Made by a program: the position numbers and the translations under genes | Origin: Diadema setosum | Lineage: Eukaryota; Echinodermata; Echinoidea; Diadematoida; Diadematidae | Assembly: GCF_964275005.1 (NCBI RefSeq) | Contig: NC_092694.1 | Span: forward strand, 34,360,967 to 34,424,966 | Direction: 5' to 3' | Length of the DNA stretch: 64,000 nucleotides | In this document: positions 57,439 through 64,000 of the stretch, in pieces | How positions within the stretch are numbered: the first letter of the stretch is position 1 | Layout: each line of letters begins with the position of its first letter | The notes under the pieces: generated by a model | The model's input: only the letters and a program-made list of their open reading frames with translations | Database searches by the model: none | Told to the model about the DNA's origin: nothing

Positions 57439-57605
57439 TACTGTAAAACGAGGAATGTTCATGTGCATTTTAATTTCGCAAATTTCGCGAGAGCCAGGAT
57501 TCGCAAAATTAAAATGCATGTGGAAGTTCTTGTCTACACTATACGCATTGAATGTTAGAGGCAACTCTCGAAAATTTCATGCCTCGAAAATATGTTTTAC
57601 AGTAT
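57439..57605. mobile_element. TACTGTA-ended MITE (167 bp)
   Basis: Ends TACTGTAAAACGAGG and ATGTTTTACAGTA with TA outside, and internal AATTTCGCAAATTTCGCGAG. A short member of the family, in the intron between E3 and E4. Confidence 0.75.
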
Positions 57606-57837
57606 ATTACTCTCACTAAAGATAACGATTATGGTAATAGTAACAATTTGATAACTCTAACAACAGAAATCATAATAATGGTAAGGCTAATCACGAACTG
57701 ACAAATCTCTTGTCTCCTTTGTGCTGTCATAGATGCACCAGGGACAGCAAAATACTGAGAATCAACAATAAACTCTCCCAACTATGACCAAGGTAAAATG
57801 TGATCAAGAAGATATTGCTTCATCTGTTTATTGAGCG

Positions 57838-58222
57838 TATCAAGAATATTGTGTAATAGCAATGCAGGGTAATGGGGAAATAATTCTCCATCTTGGCCAC
57901 TGATCTCTATTGGAAGTATCTGGATATCTCATTGACCCATTCATGCTCTTATATAAACAAACAAGTGAAGCCGCCACGCTGCCATGTTACCATGCACACT
58001 GCATGGGGACTTGCAGGCATTTTTTCAGCAGATCATGTGATGTCTTGAGTTCCGTATGCAAGTGTATGGGAGATGTGCATGGTTAGATGGCAGCGTGGTG
58101 GCTTCAGAGCGATTGGCCAATGAGATATCCAGATACTTGATACTTGAGATCAGTGGTCATGGCACATCAAGAATCGTCAAGTAATGTAGGGAAATGAAGA
58201 AACAATTCTCTGTCTCGGGGTC
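57838..58222. repeat. inverted repeat bracketed by direct repeats
   Basis: Left arm 57893-58012 and right arm about 58076-58165 pair over CCACTGATCTC, AGTATCTGGATATCTCATTG and GAAGCC(G/A)CCACGCTGCCAT. Outside them, a ~55-base sequence (CAAGAAT...AGGGAAAT...AATTCTC) is present on both sides in direct orientation. It lies 110 bases downstream (sense strand) of E3. Confidence 0.6.
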
Positions 58223-58331
58223 CCTTTTGTAAATATATTTCCTTTTCGGAGAAATATACGCACTGTTGTATTCTGATTTCAAACCAGGATATTCCACTCT
58301 CTTCTGCATCCACACTTGAAAGCGAACTTAC

Positions 58332-58464
58332 GTTTAGCCTTCTCCTTTGCAGCCTTTTCAGCCTCTTCGGCAGCCTTCTTGCTCGCGGCGTCGTTTGCTT
58401 TCTTCACAGCCTCGGCCGCCTTCTTAGCCTCCTCTTCAGCCTGCTTGGCTTTGTCTGCAGCTTC
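58332..58464 (-). CDS. coiled-coil / dynein-stalk-like protein, exon E3
   Basis: 133 bases, phase 0 to 1; acceptor TTTTTGTTTCAG, donor CTAAAC|GTAAGT. It encodes residues 138-181: EAADKAKQAEEEAKKAAEAV and KKAAEEAEKAAKEKAK, an Ala/Lys/Glu helix with 3-4 spacing of Ala. This is typical of a straight coiled coil or single alpha-helix linking the R/E-rich part to the helical repeats. Confidence 0.85.
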
Positions 58465-59999
58465 CTGAAACAAAAACAAAAAAAGATTTCAAACATGTTG
58501 AATGCAATAACCTTCAGGTGTAGATTTAAATATGAAATGGAAAGCCCTTCAATTTCCTTTCTCTCTTGTTTTTTTTGTTTGTTTGGTTTTTTTTTCATAA
58601 TCACAGCACTCATTTTGAGATTGAAGGATTAATCCTTCCTTACAGTTAGAGAGGGCACAGTGTAACCTTCTCTATCCTTTTCATAATGACTGGAAAAAAA
58701 AAATCAACAGTACAGAAGATGTTCATCATTGTGGTAGTTGTTGACAAAAAATATCTATGTGAAGAAAAGAAATCTACATGCTTTGTTTTCATTATTATTT
58801 TGTTTCTACCAAAGGTTCCATACAGGACTCTACTTTGTCGAACTTGAGTGCTTCTTTTTTATTATTCATCAGCATGTGTCATTAAAAAAAATATCATTTG
58901 CCATCATGAAACCAAGAGTAGAATGTTTGAAAAGAACAATTGCATAGAACATATTTCTTACATACTAAAAGCAAGTGCAACCAAAAACACAGAGCCCTGT
59001 GAAAATATTTGATGATGTACTATATGAAAAAAAATGTGATGTTTAAACATGAATTAATTTCAGTTCTGTATGATTGACAAATGGAATCTTTCAGTCCGCT
59101 AATCTGGGGCATCATGCAACAATATGACCACATATTGTCAACACGTATCTGTCCATAGGTATTAAGTAGTTACTCTGCAACGTCGACCCTACTTGTGCCT
59201 CAATCACATGCCTGACTGTCGACGGCCTACCCACTTTGTATATTTCACTCAAACACACTACTGTGCACAAAATGATTAACAAGTTGCAGTATGCCTAGTA
59301 AGCATCACATGTGAATTCCATTCCACACACAACTTGCAGCGCATGATGACCGAATAGCCACGTTCCATAGGGATATTTGCATGTGAGTTCTGATTTTCTG
59401 TTGAGGTTGTGTCTTCAAAAAGTCATGCGCCTCTTGACTTTTAGGCCTGTTCATAACATATGTCATGACCATGAATATATGAAGAGTTCGTTTGCAAAAA
59501 CCGATAAGTCCATATTTGCCAAATGGAGATATTTGCGATTAAAGGTCAAGAAAAATAAAGAGAATAATAAGAAAATTTTTGCTTCTTTTGACCATAACTT
59601 CAAAAATATACCTTTATATGTAGTGACCAATATATCATTTAAAAGGTATTATTTTGTACTGTATGACAGAGATCGTACTTAAAAATCTTCAAAAATGGAC
59701 TTATCGGTTTTTGCAAACAAACCCCTCATATGTTTGCAGTCTGTTTTTTAGGGGTTATGTTTTGGATGCTGGCCTTTTGCAAGGAAACAGCCATACACAG
59801 AAGCTTTGTTATAAAATCTACATCACAGCAATGCTTGCAATTTTCCTATAAAACTTTGCTGTACTGCATTTCTACCATAAAAGGTTCTATAAAAAGTTAA
59901 ACGGCTTTGAAAAAGAGAGTTTCTCAAAAGGGTTCATGTGTTGTGGTCTCAGAATAATGAGGCCCACAACCGGGTTTACACTGTGGTACATTCCTTTCA
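58465..59999. other. intron, no exon seen
   Basis: AT-rich first part of the 3.1-kb intron between E2 and E3. Minor features are poly-A and poly-T runs. ORFs at 59377-59851 lack domain-like composition. Confidence 0.5.
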
Positions 60000-61110
60000 C
60001 AATTCTCTAAGAACCTTCAAGGTTCCCAAACAAGATTCTTTTTGCCAGTCAACAAAGAACTAACAGGTTGGTAATCCACCTGTGCGAAAGCAGTCAAGCA
60101 GTACATGTATGTATCTTCTTTTCATGGTCAACTGCATGTGCCATTGAACAATGGGACATTTCAATTGGACTTGAGATTACATGTATGAATAGAGCATGCA
60201 CTGATGGGCTTGTAAACTCTTTTGTTATACACCGTAAGGCCACACAAAACATGTCAGTGAAAGTCAAAATCTGGTGAGCTCAGCCTCGATCACTATGTAC
60301 ATCTTGAGTGTTTTATAGCAAATCAAGAGCACTTATCCAATGAAAAAAGTTGAATTAGACAAAAATAATGTCATACAGTTTGATAAAGAAGAACTTATAT
60401 TGATAGCAGAAACTCTAATCTTTAAACTCGAAGTCATTTTCCTATTCAGCATATTGACAAATAAACATGAAATTAGGTCAGAAGTGCAGACACTACTGTC
60501 TACTTTTTAAGAACCTGATATCAGGTTCCCACATATGAGTTGACTCCACAGGAACCTGGCATACCAGGTAGGGAACAGGTTAACCTGTTCCTTATGGGAA
60601 CCTGGTATACCAGGTTCCCAAAATGTAGACAAGAGTGCCTGCATTTGTGGCCTACATTCACGTTAATTTCTGTTATACTGCCAAGAAAAATGGCTTTGAT
60701 AGAAGATTAGAGTTTCTTCTAGACATGCATTTGTTTTCTTTTAGGAAAACTGCATATAGTATAATTTACTTCTTTTTTTTTTCAGATGCAGTATGTGCTT
60801 GTTATGATATTTTATGCAGATGTGCATCACAATGAAGGTTGAGCTAAGTAGATTTCGGTGTTCGCTGACCCCATTCAGATGCCTCGTTTTGCGTATAACA
60901 AAAGAGTCTGTGAGGCCATCAGCGCTCACTCTATTCATACCATATGCCCGATCGATATTTTCATTGTTCCATGCCACATATAGTTGACCGTGGAAAGGGG
61001 CTACATTTACCGCTTAACTGATTTCGCAGAGTGGGTTTACCAGCCTGACCGTTCTCCGTTGACGGGCAAAAAGAATCTTGTTTGGGAGCATTGAAGGCGG
61101 TGGGAGAATT
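60000..61110. mobile_element. 1.1-kb fold-back element with ~285-bp arms
   Basis: The left arm (60000-60290) and right arm (60831-61110) are diverged reverse complements. They share CAAACAAGATTCTTTTTGCC, ATGGTCAACT/ACGGTCAACT, GAATAGAG, TGATGG and CTCTTTTGTTATAC words. The interior is unrelated AT-rich DNA plus a cluster of palindromes at 60511-60619. Short frames in both arms give related peptides (DGLVNSFVIH / DGLTDSFVIR), which follows from the arm homology. Confidence 0.65.
60511..60619. repeat. cluster of four palindromes built on GAACCTG
   Basis: GAACCTGATATCAGGTTC (60511-60528), ACCTGGCATACCAGGT (60554-60569), GGAACAGGTTAACCTGTTCC (60572-60591) and a perfect 24-bp one at 60596-60619 (GGGAACCTGGTA and its complement). 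All use the same GGAACCTG/CAGGTTCC half-site with different 4-8 base centres. Confidence 0.85.
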
Positions 61111-61542
61111 GCGGCAGAAACGGGTTAAAGGTCCTGTTTACCTTTGGGAACAGCGATTTGAAAAAAAAAAAAAAAAAATTCAAGATACAACATTAATGCA
61201 TATGTGTTGGTTTGTTGTACCACAAAACATTCTATCATACAAAATTTTTGCAATAAAGCCTAAATTAGAAGGAGATATCTGTATTTTTCTCAATAAACTG
61301 TAACTGTAGATGGTTTATTCTAGAAACAATTTTATTATCAACTATTGTTCACATTTTGTATATTTAACAATACTCAACATCAATTACACTGATTAAACTT
61401 TTTACATTGGTTGTTCCTATCCCTAACTCACAGTTTAGAAGTATTTTGAAGCACAACAGCTGGGTTTTTGTTTTATTTGCAAATGGTAAATAATGTGTTT
61501 AATAATTGATCTTGGCAGGACAAGAAAATAGCAGCAGCACAC

Positions 61543-61754
61543 CTCAGCCTCGTCCTCCACATTCTTGAGTTTCTCCTCCTCGGCCCTCTCCTCCTCCTGC
61601 AGGGCGATAGCCTTTCGTTCCAGCTCCCTCTGGGCCTCCAGGGCCTGCTGCACCTCGATGATCTCCAGCTCTCGCTGTCGCTCCTTCTCTTTCTCCTCCA
61701 TCTCTTTCTTAAGTCTCTCCTCCTCGCGCTCCTCAGCCTCTCGCCTGCCTCTCT
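61543..61754 (-). CDS. coiled-coil / dynein-stalk-like protein, exon E2
   Basis: 212 bases, phase 1 to 0; acceptor AATTCTCTCTGCCAG, donor GCTGAG|GTGTGC (the weakest donor of the gene). It encodes residues 67-137: EEREEERLKKEMEEKEKERQ, then a Leu/Ile/Gln-containing heptad part (ELEIIEVQQALEAQRELERK), then EEERAEEEKLKNVEDEAE. The composition is that of an R/E/K single alpha-helix passing into a true coiled coil. The plus-strand 147-codon Ser-rich frame over it is its antisense. Confidence 0.85.
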
Positions 61755-61835
61755 CTGGCAGAGAGAATTGGAGAAGATGCGAAGAAAGTAGTGTAAAAGA
61801 CGTGGTGATAGTAACATACTACTACAATAGGCAAG

Positions 61836-62001
61836 GCTGCATACAAACCCATTTTTTTTTTTCTACTGGTCCGACCCATCTGTTGGACCAGTTGGTACCC
61901 AGTTTTTCTATTTCTTACTGGTCCATTCCTGAAAAAAAAATTACTGGCCCTACAGTGATTTTTACTGGTCGGGAACTGTTGGACCAGTGCCAGTGTGCAG
62001 C
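61836..62001. mobile_element. small element with repeated ACTGGTCC words
   Basis: TACTGGTCCGAC, TGTTGGACCAGT, TTACTGGTCC, TTTTACTGGTCGGG and GTTGGACCAGTG recur in both orientations between GCTGCATAC and GTGTGCAGC ends. It resembles in style the GGTGGCCCGA element at 28667. Non-coding. Confidence 0.5.
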
Positions 62002-62007
62002 GTTGTA

Positions 62008-62580
62008 ATAGGACCTCAATTATTGGGCCACGTCGGGAGCAGCGGGCCTCCGGATAATCAATTTAGCCAGATAAGTGAGTTATGCTCAAATACAGCACTT
62101 TCGAGTATCAGGTATACACATCCACCAATTTACTATTATTGTAGTATTATGATTATCTGCATGGCGTTGTCAAGTTTCATACTTCAAAAGATACAGAAAT
62201 GAAACAAAATATAAGTGAAATATCCCTGCATGTCCCTTCATGTATTGTTTGTTTGATTGATATTGACCATCAATGAGATTGATTGTTTTGCGGCTAGTTG
62301 AATACTGCCACTGCATTGTACTGTAACCATTGCTGTGCACTCAGTGCCAGTGACAAGCACGGCATCAGTCAATGACATATTGTCTCACAAATTGACTCAA
62401 AAGTTACAGTTCTCTGCAATGACTGAAATACGTCCCATCATGCATTTGCACACTGGTTGAACATGTGGTTGTTTTAGTGAGTTTTGGCACTGAAAATACA
62501 TGAAAAAAGATATCAGCCATTCAAAGTCCAGGTAACAGCGAATCCGGATAATTGATGGCTGGGTAATCAAGGTCCTATTG
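62008..62580. mobile_element. 573-bp TIR element, possibly pogo/Tigger-like
   Basis: ATAGGACCTCAATTATTGGG (left) and ATCAAGGTCCTATTG (right) are inverted. Second-tier CCGGATAATCAATT / AATCCGGATAATTGATGG words follow the inverted order. TA lies at both edges. The CCGGATAAT words recall pogo/Tigger termini; that family link is inference. No transposase frame. Confidence 0.5.
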
Positions 62581-63138
62581 TACATGAACTGTTTTTAGAA
62601 TACGCCATCTCGGGCTCCATGAACATAGCAGCATCTCCAAACCTGCCCATCTAGCATGGCTGTCCTCAGTTCACTAATGCTATCAAGGCCTGTGTCGATC
62701 TTCAATATACAGATGTAAAGTGGTCCTACTTCTCCCTCTTCCAACAACACCCTGTTTAGGCTCCAAGAGTATCAGGGGATTGGGAGATAGTTCTTGGTGC
62801 TGCACAAAGTGTCCTGCTAGTCTCATTCCCATCTCACACACTTTGGGAGACACTTTTAGCAAACCATCACAGTCATCACCACCATATCAGTTCACAATGG
62901 CAAGATACTCTCCAGTGAAATTTACGGGAGACAAAATTTTGTACAGGTTTCCTCAGTCTAACAGGAAGTTAAATGCACACTTCAATAATGGGGATTAAGG
63001 GGATAATAAAGGTAACCTATTTTCATTGACACCTAAGTTTGCAGACATCGGAGTGTGCCAATCAGTAATGATAGCACTCCAACATGCTGTAAATACCAAT
63101 CAGCAAACAGACAACAGTTAGGGTTGATGAGCTCTCAC
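62581..63138. other. intron, nothing recognised
   Basis: Rest of the intron between E1 and E2; the 92-codon plus frame at 62720-62998 shows no domain. Confidence 0.45.
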
Positions 63139-63339
63139 CTTCTTCTTCCCTTTCCTTCTGCTCCAGCTCCCGCTGTTGCTGCAGCCTCTCCTCCTCTTCC
63201 TTCTTCCTCCTCCTCTCTTCATTCCCTTTCTTACTCTCCGCCTCCAGTTTCTTCCTCTTCTCATCCTCAAGCTGCTTCCGTCGAGCCTCCCTCGCCTCCT
63301 CCTCTCGCTGCCGCTTCTCGTCGTGCTTCTTATTCCGCT
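63139..63339 (-). CDS. coiled-coil / dynein-stalk-like protein, exon E1 of the window
   Basis: 201 bases, phase 1 to 1; acceptor ACCCCCCCCCCACCCCAG, donor GAAGAAG|GTGAGA. It encodes visible residues 1-66: KKHDEKRQREEEAREARRKQ, then EDEKRKKLEAESKKGNEERR, then KEEEERLQQQRELEQKEREE. This is an almost purely charged helix of the trichohyalin/caldesmon/MAP7 style; such composition says little about function. The gene's start lies beyond the right edge: no compatible exon is visible between 63340 and 64000. The acceptor's pyrimidine tract is nearly all C (a homopolymer region at 63342-63380), unusual and prone to length change. Confidence 0.85.
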
Positions 63340-63341
63340 CT

Positions 63342-63380
63342 GGGGTGGGGGGGGGGTGGGTTGGGGGTGGGGGGGGGGGG
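63342..63380. repeat. G-rich homopolymer tract serving as E1 pyrimidine tract
   Basis: On the plus strand GGGGTGGGGGGGGGGTGGG and another G-run follow the exon edge. On the sense strand this is a C-run leading to the AG. Confidence 0.75.
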
Positions 63381-63531
63381 AACCACAAATGAAAAATGAA
63401 AGAATCAAGTATTACTCTCGGAATTGAACGCAGGATGTACGCAGCGGACAATCTTACAATGTCAAGGTATGGCATGGGCTATTTCATCCCTACTTTGTAA
63501 GCAAACAGTCCTTCCTGCCACCAACCTCTCT

Positions 63532-63549
63532 CCCCCCCCCCCCCCCCCA
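63532..63549. repeat. poly-C run
   Basis: About 16 C. From 63550 to 64000 no exon or repeat is recognised; it is presumably intron of the minus-strand gene. Confidence 0.75.
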
Positions 63550-64000
63550 ATAATCATGTCAGGTGTCTAATTCTTTTGTGAAACATACATTTCCAGGTTT
63601 GGGAATTTCTTGCAGGTTCCATTTGACAAAAACATGGGAACAACAATAACATGCAAATATTGTGGGATATAATAAGTTTTGTAAAATGAACCAGGTGTAT
63701 GACGCCACTGCTATAAAATGTGTGACACCACTGACTCAAGTCCATATTGTGTACTCCTGAGGTACAAATTGTATGATACCTTTAATACAGCGCTTGAACG
63801 CTCCCAATCTGTCACATGGCTTTTGAGCACTCAAACACAACTTTTAACTATACGTAGCGATGAACTGTATCTCATGATGAAAGGAAGATGTAGTCCTATA
63901 TATACAATGCTGTGTAGGAAGCATCCCAAAGGCTAACAGATATTGCTTTGACAAAAAGAAACAATAAAAACAGTGGAAAGAAGCAATGGATCCATTACCC

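Noticed and set aside
61565-62008. 147-codon plus Ser-rich frame
   Set aside because: Antisense of exon E2, whose splice borders and phases are well supported.
63055-63399. 114-codon plus frame
   Set aside because: Antisense of exon E1 and of the G-run beside it.
1-64000. tRNA or rRNA genes
   Set aside because: No A-box/B-box pair with a cloverleaf, and no rRNA core words, were noticed by eye; a tRNAscan-SE run would be decisive.

Overview
The window is eukaryotic nuclear DNA from a marine invertebrate. The best guess is an echinoderm of sea-urchin type. That guess rests on the mix of small inverted-repeat elements, the frequent poly-G/poly-C runs, the CA/GA microsatellites, and short GC-richer exons scattered in AT-rich introns. 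No species can be fixed from the sequence alone. Almost all long open frames are low-complexity or antisense shadows. Two host genes are well supported.

Gene 1 (+ strand, 34896-35930) is an intact, apparently single-coding-exon heparan sulfate glucosamine 3-O-sulfotransferase of the HS3ST1/5 type, 344 residues long. It has an N-terminal signal anchor, the PAPS-binding motifs, the catalytic Glu and the conserved Cys pair. A plausible non-coding first exon ends at 33441 (AAG|GTGAGT) and would join an acceptor at 34838. That first exon carries a 38-codon upstream ORF that stops one base before the splice site.

Gene 2 (- strand) runs from beyond the right edge to a stop codon at 48864-48866. Seven exons with fully compatible splice phases encode the last 437 residues. 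In order they are two Arg/Glu/Lys-rich helical exons, an Ala/Lys-rich helical exon, two exons carrying a duplicated ~45-residue helical unit, and then a region that reads like the microtubule-binding stalk head of dynein heavy chain. No motor (AAA) domain follows; the protein ends 44 residues later. This is the most interesting coding feature: a dynein-stalk-like domain on a non-motor coiled-coil protein.

Layout: 1-21 kb is repeat-rich and mostly non-coding. It holds weak traces of a minus-strand gene whose body would lie left of the window: a TATA box plus splice donor near 21.1 kb, and a 277-nt exon at 4637-4913 ending with an ATG three codons before the donor. 21-31 kb is a dense field of inverted-repeat elements and degenerate tandem repeats. 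31-36.5 kb holds the sulfotransferase and its presumed promoter. 36.5-48.8 kb is intergenic with several short DNA-transposon relics. 48.8-64 kb is gene 2, whose introns carry many more elements. Two of these press close on splice donors (E5 and E6).

The repeats are mostly non-autonomous DNA elements with TA or TTAA at their ends. They include a 90-bp palindromic family (six copies), a TACTGTA-ended family (at least five copies), a ~560-bp family in two copies (one with a nested insertion), two ~536-bp GGTGTTA-rich copies, a composite element with three 322-bp units, and a 1.1-kb fold-back element with a cluster of four palindromes between its arms. No rRNA, tRNA, CRISPR array, retroviral or LTR element, or toxin gene was recognised.
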